DNA of 30,320 nucleotides from an uncultured Eubacteriales bacterium (GTDB lineage: Bacteria > Bacillota > Clostridia > Oscillospirales > Oscillospiraceae): contig UROF01000030.1 in assembly GCA_900549475.1 (NCBI GenBank), positions 1 to 30,320 of the forward strand, given 5' to 3'. Of the stretch, positions 15,980 through 23,912 are shown piece after piece. Position numbers and translations under genes: made by a program. The notes under the pieces were generated by a model, which saw only the letters and a list, made by a program, of their open reading frames with translations, had not been told where the DNA came from and searched no databases. Position 1 is the stretch's first letter. The number at the start of each line of letters is the position of its first letter.

Positions 15980-16008
15980 GTTATATACCGTTTTGTGGGG
16001 GGAATCAA
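15980..16008 (-). promoter_or_regulatory. Promoter of cstA
   Basis: On the minus strand TTGATT (16003-16008), a 17-bp spacer, then TATAAC (15980-15985), leaving a short leader before the cstA ribosome-binding site. The DNA upstream (16010-16140) is very AT-rich, with A and T runs, and could raise promoter strength or bind regulators. No regulator site is recognised in it. Confidence 0.6.
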
Positions 16009-16189
16009 GGGTTGTTCATAATTTTTTAAAAAATTCGGCAATATTATCAAAAAGAAAATAAAAATTTTTATTAATGCGGCAAATAGCACAAAAAATTTGA
16101 CGAAATTTTTTGCATATCCTATAAAAAAAGTGGTGCTAAAAGGAAGGGCCGGTGCGGCGGCAGTAAGGCAATAGCAAAATTGCGAAAGG

Positions 16190-16217
16190 AAGGGGAACCG
16201 CAAAAGCGGTTCCCCTT
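16190..16217. terminator. Terminator-like hairpin at the end of the phage-like operon
   Basis: Perfect 12-bp stem (AAGGGGAACCGC/GCGGTTCCCCTT) with a 4-nt loop, about 40 bp after the endolysin stop on the minus strand. The following run is CCTTTCGCAATTTT, so the T-tract is weak but present. Confidence 0.65.
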
Positions 16218-16257
16218 ATGCGTGATATCTGCCTGATGCCAGGCAAATACAACAAGA

Positions 16258-16944
16258 TTATATTCCGGCTTTTTTTGCCAATCGCTGCAGGAATACGACC
16301 AGTTGCTCTCGGGTCACAGGAGAACGATACTGCAGATTCCCCTGAGTGTCTCCGCTGATCAGCCCAGTGTCCTCAGCCCATTGACGGGCTTCCTGACTCC
16401 ACTGAGATGGCGGCTCATTCTTGAGCTTTTCCAGCCATCCCTGCATCAATTTATCGAATTGTTCCGCTGTCATCTGGTCATCCTCCTTGTCTTGGTCCTG
16501 CTCCGGCACATATAGCGGCATAGGGGGAGGAAGCTTTCCGGCCAGGATCTTAGCATTGCTCCAGCTTCCTCCTGCATCCCATTGGATATGGGGACTGTCA
16601 GGGAATGAGCGCCAATCGCCGCCCCAACTGAACCCCATTTCTTTGGCCAGATCAGCAGCGGCCCGGAAGAAGGCTGGGTCGCTGTACTCCTTGCCGCGGA
16701 TATTCTGGCAAAAATCCCAGGCGAGACCGGCTTTATCGCTGTGGAACGTGGGAACACGCCCGTTGGTTACGATAGTGCCGGGACGGGTGCGGCCTCTGGC
16801 GTAGAGGAATTCCTGGTATTCCTGGTCTCTTACGGTGCTGGTGACCAGTACAGCCAAACCGGCGGTACGGCACCGATCCAGCCAGATACGGCAATTGGCG
16901 GCTACATCCGGACGCAGCAGACCGATATCTCTGCTGTTGAGCAT
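16258..16944 (-). CDS. Endolysin: M15-type D,L-peptidase with C-terminal SLH-like domain
   Basis: The 228-residue enzyme probably cuts the peptide part of peptidoglycan. Residues 1-135 match the M15/VanY fold: STVRDQEYQ, HSDKAGLAWDF with zinc ligands H68 and D77, and SPHIQW with H119. A charged, proline-rich linker follows (about 135-155), then a C-terminal segment (about 178-228) beginning WSQEARQWAEDTGLISGD and ending PVTREQLVVFLQRLAKKAG, an S-layer-homology-like unit that likely binds the wall. AAAGGAG sits 8 nt before the ATG. It is the last gene of the phage-like operon, the usual lysis position, but no holin gene is near and no signal peptide is visible, so the export route is unclear. 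Confidence 0.85.
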   Translation of the reverse strand: MLNSRDIGLLRPDVAANCRIWLDRCRTAGLAVLVTSTVRDQEYQEFLYARGRTRPGTIVTNGRVPTFHSDKAGLAWDFCQNIRGKEYSDPAFFRAAADLAKEMGFSWGGDWRSFPDSPHIQWDAGGSWSNAKILAGKLPPPMPLYVPEQDQDKEDDQMTAEQFDKLMQGWLEKLKNEPPSQWSQEARQWAEDTGLISGDTQGNLQYRSPVTREQLVVFLQRLAKKAGI

Positions 16945-17016
16945 CTCTCTCGCTCCTTTCGGGGCAGAAGATTTCGCCCCATCCAGTGTATGCTGGGCAC
17001 TGTCAGGAAGAAACGA

Positions 17017-17583
17017 TTAAACAGCCATTTGGAATCCGAGCCAGGTATATTCTCTCTCGTGGATAATGGCCCAGGTATAGCCATGGGCATGACATTCCGC
17101 CCAGGTAAGGTAGCGGAAGTAAAACTCTACTTCCAGATGGCAGGGGATGATGTCCAGAATAATGGTACGGATGCGGTCAAAATCAGCCGGGATGCCGACA
17201 ACGTCCGGAAAGATGACGCGGACATAGCCGAATTGCTCTTTTTCCTGAACGATGGCACGGATACCGCAGCCGGATATAGTGTCGTTGATCGCGTCCAGGG
17301 TAAAGCTGTCTCCGCCGATCCGCAGCAGAGCGGCAATAGCCTCTCTGCGCAGCTCTGTAGAGAAGTGGACAGGAGCGCTGGCAAAGAGGGATTCCCAGAG
17401 ATCCAGCCCCTCTCCAACAGCAGTAGATAGGGAACTTTCTCTCTCTGCCTCATCCAGGGCTTGTTCGGTCTCGTCCAATCCGTGACCTAAGGCATCCAAC
17501 TCGCTGGCGCTGAGGCTGCCTGTCGTCAGGTCGTAGATTCCCAGAGGGCGCAGCAGATTTTTCAGGTGGTCACTGTAACTCAT
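17017..17583 (-). CDS. Baseplate/tail protein, YmfQ (DUF2313, gpI-like)
   Basis: The 188-residue protein starts MSYSDHLKNLLRPLGIY and has the helix region LGHGLDETEQALDEAERESS, followed by the domain ending FPDVVGIPADFDRIRTIILD, where the DUF2313 family keeps its core. In P2- and PBSX-type phages this protein sits at the baseplate rim next to gpJ and connects to the fibre. Here the following slot, where a tail fibre gene is expected, holds only 72 bases and then the endolysin. The ATG is 1 base after the gpJ stop. Confidence 0.85.
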   Translation of the reverse strand: MSYSDHLKNLLRPLGIYDLTTGSLSASELDALGHGLDETEQALDEAERESSLSTAVGEGLDLWESLFASAPVHFSTELRREAIAALLRIGGDSFTLDAINDTISGCGIRAIVQEKEQFGYVRVIFPDVVGIPADFDRIRTIILDIIPCHLEVEFYFRYLTWAECHAHGYTWAIIHEREYTWLGFQMAV

Positions 17584-17584
17584 G

Positions 17585-18646
17585 TCAGCTCCCCCATTCC
17601 GATATGGTCAGTGTACCCAGCCGGGGAAGAACAGTAGGGCCGGCCTCAATATCTGCTGTGGGAGTGGAAAAACGGTAATTTTCCACACTGTTCAAGTCGT
17701 AGAGAAGATTGCCGAGGGCGGCCATGGTGACGCCTTTCCCCAGGAGGGAACCGGTAAAAACGGCTCGCAGAGCAGCATCAGCGTCCTCCTTTGCGGTGGA
17801 GAAGGTATATCCCTGGGCAGGCTTCAGCGATACAGTAACGTCTACTGCTTTTTCTATAGGGGCCAGCACCTGAAGATCCACGGAGATCTCACGCCGTTCC
17901 TGCAGGTAGTCGTTGATGGCATCCAGCAGCTCCTCATCCGGGATACCGGCGTCTGTGGCCACATATACATCCACGGTTCCGATTCCCCGGGGGCGGCCGA
18001 TGGCCCGGGCTGCCGCCACGCCGGTAAAAGACATGGCTGTGTGCTCATAGTAGGCGGCATTGGCTCCGTTTGGCAGACGGATGAAGGTATCCAGAAGCCG
18101 GGCGCGCAGGGATTCGTCGTCCTCGGCGTCGTCGCCTCCGCTGAAAGCTTCCGGGTTGGTGCAGGCGCGGATGCCGGGCGGCATGGCTGCCATGATGATG
18201 ATGGTGTTGGCAGCCACATTTCCGTTCCTACCCGGTTCCAGAGCCTGTGCAGGGACGTCCACATACAGGGAGCCGGCAGAGAGGACAGCTTCTTCTGTTG
18301 TAGCGAAACGGATGCCTTCCTCTGTCATACAGGTGGTGCCCTGGGAGATGGTAAGGTCTCCGCCTACCGTGTTGGAGATGCCGAAGCGCAGCGTACCGGT
18401 GGCGCAGGTGGCCACACTGCGCTTAAGTCCCCGCAGAGCAGCCAGACGCTCCAGGTATTCACCCTGAGCGGTCTGAGGGAAACTTTGCTCCAATACCCAG
18501 CGGGCCTGCAGCAGCAGTCCGTGGACCTGGGCTGCGGCGGCATAGAGCCGTACAGCCAGGTCACAGGAGGGGGAAGGCAGATAACCACTGGCCTCAGCAA
18601 AGACGGAGAGCATCTCTCCATAGATTTCATCAATGGTTTTGGACAT
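17585..18646 (-). CDS. Baseplate J-like protein
   Basis: The 353-residue protein is a baseplate wedge component homologous to P2 gpJ and PBSX XkdT. Features are the N-terminal helix (IDEIYGEMLSVFAEASGY), the FPQTAQGEYLERLAALRGL segment, a beta-rich middle (TLRFGISNTVGGDLTISQGT), the DESLRARLLD motif near residue 180, and GIGTVDVYVATDAGIPDEELLD, all typical of the family. Six wedge pairs of gpJ with gp25 and gpI would surround the hub. It follows the gp25-like gene by 15 bases. Confidence 0.93.
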   Translation of the reverse strand: MSKTIDEIYGEMLSVFAEASGYLPSPSCDLAVRLYAAAAQVHGLLLQARWVLEQSFPQTAQGEYLERLAALRGLKRSVATCATGTLRFGISNTVGGDLTISQGTTCMTEEGIRFATTEEAVLSAGSLYVDVPAQALEPGRNGNVAANTIIIMAAMPPGIRACTNPEAFSGGDDAEDDESLRARLLDTFIRLPNGANAAYYEHTAMSFTGVAAARAIGRPRGIGTVDVYVATDAGIPDEELLDAINDYLQERREISVDLQVLAPIEKAVDVTVSLKPAQGYTFSTAKEDADAALRAVFTGSLLGKGVTMAALGNLLYDLNSVENYRFSTPTADIEAGPTVLPRLGTLTISEWGS

Positions 18647-18661
18647 GTTGGTTCCTCATTT

Positions 18662-19006
18662 CTATACGGTAAGCGTAATGGACAGATCGCTTCCGCGATA
18701 GTCCATCAGCACTGCCAGATGAATGCGCCCTTCTCCGGCCGGCGTGAGGATGACGTCGGTGACTTCCACATCCTCTTCCGCCAGAGCTTCCGCGGCGAAC
18801 AGCCGGGCAGCGGACTCGCGGCTGGCAGCCGGTTCCCGACCCAGCTGATAGAGTCTGCTGCCCAGCTGGGGAAGGAAAGGAAATTGTCCTCGCCGGGCGG
18901 TAAGTCGGAACAGGACGCGCTGCAGCAGAGCGCCGCTGCCCTTACACCGTTCGATGCCGCCCAGACCGTCAGGCACATAGTCGCCCTGAATCAGCTTTGC
19001 TTCCAT
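18662..19006 (-). CDS. gpW/gp25-like baseplate wedge protein (DUF2634/XkdS-like)
   Basis: The 114-residue protein carries the pattern ALLQRVLFRLTARRGQFPFLPQLGSRL, which resembles the gp25 region that pairs with the sheath end and starts sheath assembly. The order spike, gp25, gpJ, gpI is standard in contractile tails. The weakly conserved C-terminal half (VEVTDVILTPAGEGRIHLAV) is beta-rich. A ribosome-binding site AAAGGAG lies a few bases ahead of the ATG. Confidence 0.8.
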   Translation of the reverse strand: MEAKLIQGDYVPDGLGGIERCKGSGALLQRVLFRLTARRGQFPFLPQLGSRLYQLGREPAASRESAARLFAAEALAEEDVEVTDVILTPAGEGRIHLAVLMDYRGSDLSITLTV

Positions 19007-19027
19007 AGATTGTGCTCCTTTCCGGTG

Positions 19028-19525
19028 TCAGAGACCGCAGGCAGGGCACAGCTGTTTGTTGATGTAGAGCTTTCCCTCGATTTCCACGTTTCCGGTCACC
19101 TTGATGTTGCCTTTGATCTCTGTATTTCCTTCCAGCTTGATGTTTCCCGTGATCTCCGCGTCCCCTTCCAGTTCGATATCTCCCTTGATAGCGATGCTGC
19201 CATCATTTTTCAGATGTATGGAGCTGCCTTCAGAGGAATAGAGGAACAACTCTCCCGGGGCCATATCCTCCGGGGCGGCAGAGGCGGTCTCTGCTGCCAC
19301 GACGCAGCGCTCCTGGCAGCCTACGCCGCCTTTGATCACCAGCACTGTATCACCGGCACGGGGCTGCCACACCAAGCCGCCGGGAGCAAATACCTCCAGA
19401 TCCCGCTGCTCGCCCCGGGTCATGACAGAGGCGCTGGCGCCGCCGATGGTGGTCACGCCCATGTCGGCTACGGTACCCTCCTGTTCCACGGCCCGATAGG
19501 CGGAAAATTTTCTGGATAGCCACAT
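19028..19525 (-). CDS. Baseplate assembly/spike protein (gpV/gp45-like)
   Basis: The 165-residue protein begins with an OB-like domain (residues 10-75, GTVADMGVTTIGGASASVM and VWQPRAGDTVLVIKG), then a short-period beta repeat (108-155) with units such as IKGDIELEGDAEITGNIKLE, as in triple-stranded beta-helix membrane-piercing spikes. It ends KQLCPACGL, with a C-x2-C pair at the tip that could bind a metal, as many spike tips do; that is inference. It trimerises under the hub and is pushed through the envelope on sheath contraction. Confidence 0.88.
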   Translation of the reverse strand: MWLSRKFSAYRAVEQEGTVADMGVTTIGGASASVMTRGEQRDLEVFAPGGLVWQPRAGDTVLVIKGGVGCQERCVVAAETASAAPEDMAPGELFLYSSEGSSIHLKNDGSIAIKGDIELEGDAEITGNIKLEGNTEIKGNIKVTGNVEIEGKLYINKQLCPACGL

Positions 19526-19531
19526 AGGCCA

Positions 19532-20470
19532 TTACCTCCTGCTCAATACGATTTCTGTGCGTTCTCCCGATTCGTCCAGACAGCATCGCGATTCCACCAC
19601 ATCGTAGGTGTCGCCGGGGCCCAGTTGTTCCAGGGCCAGATACAGTCTGTCTCCAGGGAATGCGGCAAAGGGGAGCGGTACCTCCAGGGTGATCTCCAGC
19701 TGGTCCAGGGCAGACTGGGCGATCTGGTACTCCCCGGTATAGCGTCTCTCGTCGGCAGTGCTGCGGGGCATATAGAGGACGTGGCGGCGGCAGCCCCCCT
19801 TTTGGGTGAATTCCTCATTTATCACCCGATGGCTGATGCCCTGGACCTTGTCCTGAATCAGCATCTCGGAGATCACACCGTAGCGCTGTTCCCGGCGGCG
19901 GAGGGAGCGTAAGGGTGTGTTTTTATCTGCCCGCAAGGTACGCCCGCTGCCCCATAAGGGCTTGATCACCAGTCGCCCATCCCGGGTGAAGTAGGGGTCG
20001 AAGCCGCCGTATCGGTGGGTGAAGCCCCGCAAGGCTTTCCACTGGCTGGACCCTGAGACCACGGCGTAGTTGGCTCCGGAGAGAGAGCTCTCTGTCTCAC
20101 AGCTGATGCCGTAGGGGGATACATGATTTCCCAGAATATCTCCCAATGTGGCGGTACCATAGGTCAGCGCCTCAGACTCATTGTCCATCAGCAGTGCCGC
20201 CATGCCCCGGCCCTCCAGTGTCACCAACAGTCCTTGACCGGACAAAGATAGCTCATAGGCGTCGATAACGCCCCGCAGCATGATCTCACCGTCTTGGGAA
20301 GCGGTAAAACGGGTGGCGGCGGGCAGCACATCCGCCATGCTGTCGTCATAGGGGCAGCAGGCGGTCATGCTGTCGCAGGGGACGCCGGCGGTGTAAGTAA
20401 GGGTCCAGGAGAGCAGAATGGGCAGCCGATATGATTTTCCATCCCAGGTGGTCAATTCCATGGTCAGCAT
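19532..20470 (-). CDS. Tail hub protein (XkdQ/gpD-like)
   Basis: The 312-residue protein starts MLTMELTTWDGKSYRLPILL and has a beta-rich N-terminal domain, the LEGRGMAALLMDNE segment near residue 85-100 and the KALRGFTHRYGGFDPYFTRDGRLVI region, which matches the family's second hub domain. XkdQ-type proteins form the trimeric hub that links tail tube to spike. Its start overlaps the end of the LysM gene by 7 bases, so the two are probably coupled, as in PBSX (xkdP-xkdQ). Confidence 0.85.
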   Translation of the reverse strand: MLTMELTTWDGKSYRLPILLSWTLTYTAGVPCDSMTACCPYDDSMADVLPAATRFTASQDGEIMLRGVIDAYELSLSGQGLLVTLEGRGMAALLMDNESEALTYGTATLGDILGNHVSPYGISCETESSLSGANYAVVSGSSQWKALRGFTHRYGGFDPYFTRDGRLVIKPLWGSGRTLRADKNTPLRSLRRREQRYGVISEMLIQDKVQGISHRVINEEFTQKGGCRRHVLYMPRSTADERRYTGEYQIAQSALDQLEITLEVPLPFAAFPGDRLYLALEQLGPGDTYDVVESRCCLDESGERTEIVLSRR

Positions 20471-21030
20471 GGGATCACCACCTGATCGCCCACATGGATA
20501 AGGTTGGGATTTTTGATGGAGGGATTGGCTGCCAGCAGGCTGTCAAGGCTTACACCGTAATTGGCGGCGATGCCCCATAAGGTGTCGCCGCTGACCACAG
20601 TGTAGGCAGGTTCGCTGTATCCGCTGGAAAGCGCCTCTGAACCGGAGCTCGTTCCAGACTCCAGTTCCTCATGGTAGCCGTCATAATGCTCATGGAACGT
20701 GAAGCTGTAGCGGACATAATCGGGAAGAGGGGCCTGTTCCAGCTTCAGAGAGGTAAAGAAAGCGTTGGCGGACTGCCAGACGGGATGGACCAGCAGACCG
20801 GGGCCGCCGCCGTAGAATACCGTGGCCAGCTTTTTGAATTCCTCGTAAGCGCCTTCCCCGGCAAATACGCCCTCGCCCCGCATGACGCGGCAGCTCTGCC
20901 CCAGATCCTGGGTGTAGTAGCGTCCGAAGGGGACTTTGTGGAGTGCCACCTGCCGCTCAAAGGTGATGGAGTAGGTAGTGGGGTTGTGAGGCCAGACATA
21001 GTCCTTGTAACACATAGGTGTCAGCAGCAT
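20464..21030 (-). CDS. LysM baseplate/tail protein (XkdP-like)
   Basis: The 188-residue protein has an N-terminal beta-sandwich domain (TYSITFERQVALHKVPFGRY, then YVRYSFTFHEHYDG) and a single C-terminal LysM motif (about residues 142-187, YTVVSGDTLWGIAANYGVSL to GDQVVIPC). In PBSX- and T4-like tails (gp53 analogues) this protein helps attach the first tube ring to the hub; the LysM faces other baseplate parts rather than the cell wall. Family length is similar. It ends inside the hub gene start. Confidence 0.88.
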   Translation of the reverse strand: MLLTPMCYKDYVWPHNPTTYSITFERQVALHKVPFGRYYTQDLGQSCRVMRGEGVFAGEGAYEEFKKLATVFYGGGPGLLVHPVWQSANAFFTSLKLEQAPLPDYVRYSFTFHEHYDGYHEELESGTSSGSEALSSGYSEPAYTVVSGDTLWGIAANYGVSLDSLLAANPSIKNPNLIHVGDQVVIPC

Positions 21031-21045
21031 AGTAAACCACCTCCA

Positions 21046-21942
21046 TTAATACAGGGGAAAGCCGTTGTCATAGCGCCGGTCATCCCGCTGGAAGGCGAGG
21101 GAGACCGCTTCTGCCGTTAAGGGGGCGGGGCCGGAGAAGGTCAGTTCCTCCTGAATACCGCCCCATATTCCGCCGGATGCCTCCGGAAGCTGTACCTGCG
21201 GATAATAACCGGCGGAGCGGGGAGCAGACAGCTCCAGAAATTCCTGGACAGCGGGCATTTCTTCGGGAGGAGGGGAATCCCCCTCCTCCGATGCGTGGGG
21301 CTGATCGGATGGTGCTTCCTCGCTGGAGGGCAGCATCTCATCCGGCTGAGCCGTGGGAATGTCTCCTTCCTCCATGGCGGACTGGATCTGATCAGCGGAG
21401 ATCTCCGGCACAGCGGACAGATCTGCTTGTGCTGCCGGCGGAGAAGCCAAGAATGAGACTTCGCTTTCCGCTCCGGGAGCGTCTGCGAGAAACGACAACT
21501 CAGCCTGGACAGCGGGTGCTTCCTGCAAGGACGACAGCTCGGCTTGGACGGCAGGTGCTTCCTGCACGGCGGACAGCTTTGCCTGCACGGCAGGTATCTC
21601 CCCCATGGATGATAGTTCTGCCTGAGCTGCGGCAGCATTTTGCTGAGATAGCAACAGTTCAGCCTGAATCGAAGATGCTTCCGGCAGAGAGCCCATAGGT
21701 GTCGTTTGCTTATCGATTGGTACAGAGGACGGTACAGCTGACACCTCATTGTTTCCGGACAATTCCGCCTGCATGAGCTGCTGAAAACGCTGCGGGTCAA
21801 AAGCCGGGCTTTTCTCAGCTTCCTGTGGAGTGGAGCGGCTATTGTCGGCAGCCATTAGCTGCTGCAGCTGCTCCAACAGATGGGAAAAGCGGCCCAGTTC
21901 TTCCAGAGGGAGCTGGATGTTCAGCTGAATACCCTGGCTCAT
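21046..21942 (-). CDS. Pro/Glu/Ala-rich repeat protein in the tape-measure slot
   Basis: I do not recognise this 298-residue protein. It has a short leucine-heptad N-terminus (LPLEELGRFSHLLEQLQQLM), then about seven copies of a 13-residue unit of the type PAVQAELSSLQEA (residues 91-181), a Glu/Pro-rich acidic stretch (185-235), and a conserved-looking C-terminus FQRDDRRYDNGFPLY. It sits between the tail tube and LysM genes, exactly where contractile phages place chaperones and the long tape-measure gene; neither is present anywhere else in the block. It may be a very short or unusual ruler, or a chaperone-like or disordered linker. Its ATG overlaps the tube stop (TGATG). Confidence 0.6.
   Translation of the reverse strand: MSQGIQLNIQLPLEELGRFSHLLEQLQQLMAADNSRSTPQEAEKSPAFDPQRFQQLMQAELSGNNEVSAVPSSVPIDKQTTPMGSLPEASSIQAELLLSQQNAAAAQAELSSMGEIPAVQAKLSAVQEAPAVQAELSSLQEAPAVQAELSFLADAPGAESEVSFLASPPAAQADLSAVPEISADQIQSAMEEGDIPTAQPDEMLPSSEEAPSDQPHASEEGDSPPPEEMPAVQEFLELSAPRSAGYYPQVQLPEASGGIWGGIQEELTFSGPAPLTAEAVSLAFQRDDRRYDNGFPLY
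21400..21672 (-). repeat. Tandem 39-bp (13-codon) repeats
   Basis: About seven imperfect units encode Q-A-[EKD]-L-S every 13 residues within the gene at 21046-21942. The central three units (residues 117-155) are nearly identical. Such arrays change in copy number easily, so length may vary between strains. Confidence 0.75.
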
Positions 21943-22331
21943 CAGGCGCCGACCTCAATGCGGCTGGTGGCCATCAGCGTCACTTTTTCCGCCACCATAG
22001 AGCCGACTTTGCCCTCCTCCTGGATGGCGCTCCACTGGCAGCCGCTGTAAATAACTTTTCTGTCAGGTTTACAGATGACCAGGGAGAAATCAGCCAGTTT
22101 GAAGAAGTCAATGCCGTCGCTGATGGCCTCATCGGTGGCATAAAGCCGGGTCAGCTCAAGGACATATTTGTTCTGTCCGTTGATAGTGGCCACGGGTTCA
22201 CTTTCGCCGAAGGCCTCCACTACCTGACTGGTTTTGGTTGCCTTGGCGGTGTAACTCTGGACCACTGCCACTTTTTTGCCGTCCAGCTCCAGATAGATGT
22301 CACAGCTGGTAGGAAATCCTGTTACCTCCAT
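21942..22331 (-). CDS. Tail tube protein (XkdM-like)
   Basis: The 129-residue protein is beta-rich with the typical start MEVTGFPTSCDIYLELDGKK and a central LTRLYATDEAISDGIDFFKL stretch, as in tubes of PBSX-type contractile phages. The tube forms stacked hexamers inside the sheath. The gene follows the sheath gene by 16 bases, as expected, and its stop overlaps the repeat-protein start. Confidence 0.85.
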   Translation of the reverse strand: MEVTGFPTSCDIYLELDGKKVAVVQSYTAKATKTSQVVEAFGESEPVATINGQNKYVLELTRLYATDEAISDGIDFFKLADFSLVICKPDRKVIYSGCQWSAIQEEGKVGSMVAEKVTLMATSRIEVGA

Positions 22332-22347
22332 GTTGATGCCTCCTCAA

Positions 22348-23409
22348 TTAAATGGTGATATGGGCGGTGAGGTAGATCTGGTTAAGACCGTGGGCCACGG
22401 CAAAGCTGAACTCCACCAGACACACAGAGGGGTCGTCCTCATAGACGGATACCTCTACCTCGCCATAGCTGTCGATGATCTCGGCCCGCAGCTTATTTTC
22501 CAGCTCCACGATGACTTGGGAGCGGATAGCGCCTCTGGTCTGGGCGGTGTTTTTGGTGCGGCTGAAGCGGCTGCGGAGGCTCGCACGGATAGTAGGGATC
22601 ACATCGTCCACCACCAGGATAGTGGTCAGTTCCCGCCAGGTGATATCCGGGGAGCCGCCGGTAGTGGTACGGGTGGTGATGCCGCGGACAGGGGAGACCA
22701 CGCCGCCCACAGCTTCCAGGGGGGTGACGCCGCCGCGGACCAGCAGATCGATCTCATTGTCGTTGTAGAGAGTTGCCACCCCACCCAGCCCCTTCAGAGC
22801 GGTGCCATTGAGAGGGATTGCCGGGTCCGCGTTAACGGCCACGGCACCGGCCACAGCGGCTGCGGCAAAGATACCGGACAGCGTATTCCCAGTTTTGTCC
22901 AGTACGTCGGGGCCTACCAGCACCATGCGCTCGCTGTTGAGGGCTTCTGCCCGCTCTGTGAGCTTTGTGGTATCTGCGCCGCTCATACCCACCACAGCGA
23001 TGCGTTCCCGGCGGGTGGCGGATGCCTCTTCCAGACTGGTGCGCAGGGCCTGATGGATGGTCTCCTCTCCGCTGTCGCATACGATGATCTGAATGTTGTC
23101 CTCGGCGCCCAAAGCGGCGAAAGCGGAGGGATAATCCTCTTCGTCCACGGCCACAGCCACTACAGTGGATGCACCGTTCTGGAACAGAAGGGACAGGATC
23201 GTGGACATGCCGGGGGTACCCTCGGCGTCCTCACCGAAGGCAGTGATGCCGCCCTCATAACTGGTCAGGGTAACAGGGGTATTGGGCGTGCCGGAGGTGG
23301 CTTTGGCGGCCACACCGATGGTCCGTACTGCCCGGCCGCCCCGGATAACAGTGGAAGTGTCGTAGGAGGAATATACTCCCGGACGTTCGTGGATGATGAT
23401 ATTGCTCAT
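22348..23409 (-). CDS. Contractile tail sheath protein
   Basis: The 353-residue protein starts with the sheath signature IHERPGVYSSYDTST and ends with the conserved handshake-type C-terminal domain (LENKLRAEIIDSYGEVEVSV, then VEFSFAVAHGLNQIYLT). It is shorter than PBSX XkdK (near 465 residues), lacking most of the variable outer domain, so it is a compact sheath. Contraction drives the tube through the target envelope. Its ATG overlaps the stop of the tail-terminator gene by 4 bases. Confidence 0.94.
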   Translation of the reverse strand: MSNIIIHERPGVYSSYDTSTVIRGGRAVRTIGVAAKATSGTPNTPVTLTSYEGGITAFGEDAEGTPGMSTILSLLFQNGASTVVAVAVDEEDYPSAFAALGAEDNIQIIVCDSGEETIHQALRTSLEEASATRRERIAVVGMSGADTTKLTERAEALNSERMVLVGPDVLDKTGNTLSGIFAAAAVAGAVAVNADPAIPLNGTALKGLGGVATLYNDNEIDLLVRGGVTPLEAVGGVVSPVRGITTRTTTGGSPDITWRELTTILVVDDVIPTIRASLRSRFSRTKNTAQTRGAIRSQVIVELENKLRAEIIDSYGEVEVSVYEDDPSVCLVEFSFAVAHGLNQIYLTAHITI

Positions 23410-23912
23410 TTGGTTACCACACCTTTCAGAATAAAGTCGGTGAGCCAGAGTCCCTCTTCCGTGGCGGTAGCCACGAAGTAGGCGCTGCAGGAGAGGCTGC
23501 CCTTTCGGAGGAACATAGAAGTTGTATCATCCCAGACTGTCTCCTCCCACCGCAGCTCTGCGGGACGAAGACCGGAGGGCAGCCCATTCAGCATGACCTG
23601 GTGTACGGTGTCCAGCGCCTGGTCGCACCCTGCCGCGCCGGTCTCCGGTGGAGAATAGATGTCCACAGACAGCGTCAGGTCCAGACGCATGCCGTAGAGC
23701 TCCTGGGGCGTCTGGGTGTCCGGATTCAGCTGCTGTCCCAGGTAGCTGTTGAAAGCGTCGCTGCGGCTTTCACCGGACCGAAGCCCCACAGCGGCTACCG
23801 GAGTGCTGTACTCCTTGGCCCAGCCTGGAGAGAAGGCAGGACAGACGGCAAGTCCCGCCTGGGAAAGGGCTTTTGACAGAGCGTCGCGGACCTGTTCCAG
23901 TCCTCGGTTCAT
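23406..23912 (-). CDS. Tail terminator/neck protein
   Basis: The 168-residue protein begins MNRGLEQVRDALSKALSQAG and has a middle beta-region (QELYGMRLDLTLSVDIYSP). Position between the adaptor and the sheath, and its size, match tail terminator proteins (gpU-like) that cap the tube and join the head. The ATG at 23912 is chosen over a longer frame (to 24071) because it overlaps the stop of the upstream gene as ATGA, the same coupling used by its neighbours. Assignment is mainly by position. Confidence 0.65.
   Translation of the reverse strand: MNRGLEQVRDALSKALSQAGLAVCPAFSPGWAKEYSTPVAAVGLRSGESRSDAFNSYLGQQLNPDTQTPQELYGMRLDLTLSVDIYSPPETGAAGCDQALDTVHQVMLNGLPSGLRPAELRWEETVWDDTTSMFLRKGSLSCSAYFVATATEEGLWLTDFILKGVVTK

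Noticed and set aside
15964..16203. 79-codon hydrophobic frame on the minus strand upstream of cstA
   Set aside because: It lies in AT-rich intergenic DNA over the cstA promoter; phenylalanine/isoleucine-rich text is what A/T runs encode by chance, and there is no supported start.
17582..19519. 645-codon plus-strand frame, and similar long plus-strand frames at 22297-23481 and 24693-26255
   Set aside because: They are antisense to well-supported baseplate, sheath and capsid genes and have no start signals or family motifs.
21400..21672. CRISPR-like array
   Set aside because: The 39-bp repeats are contiguous, in frame and translated as a 13-residue protein repeat; there are no spacers.
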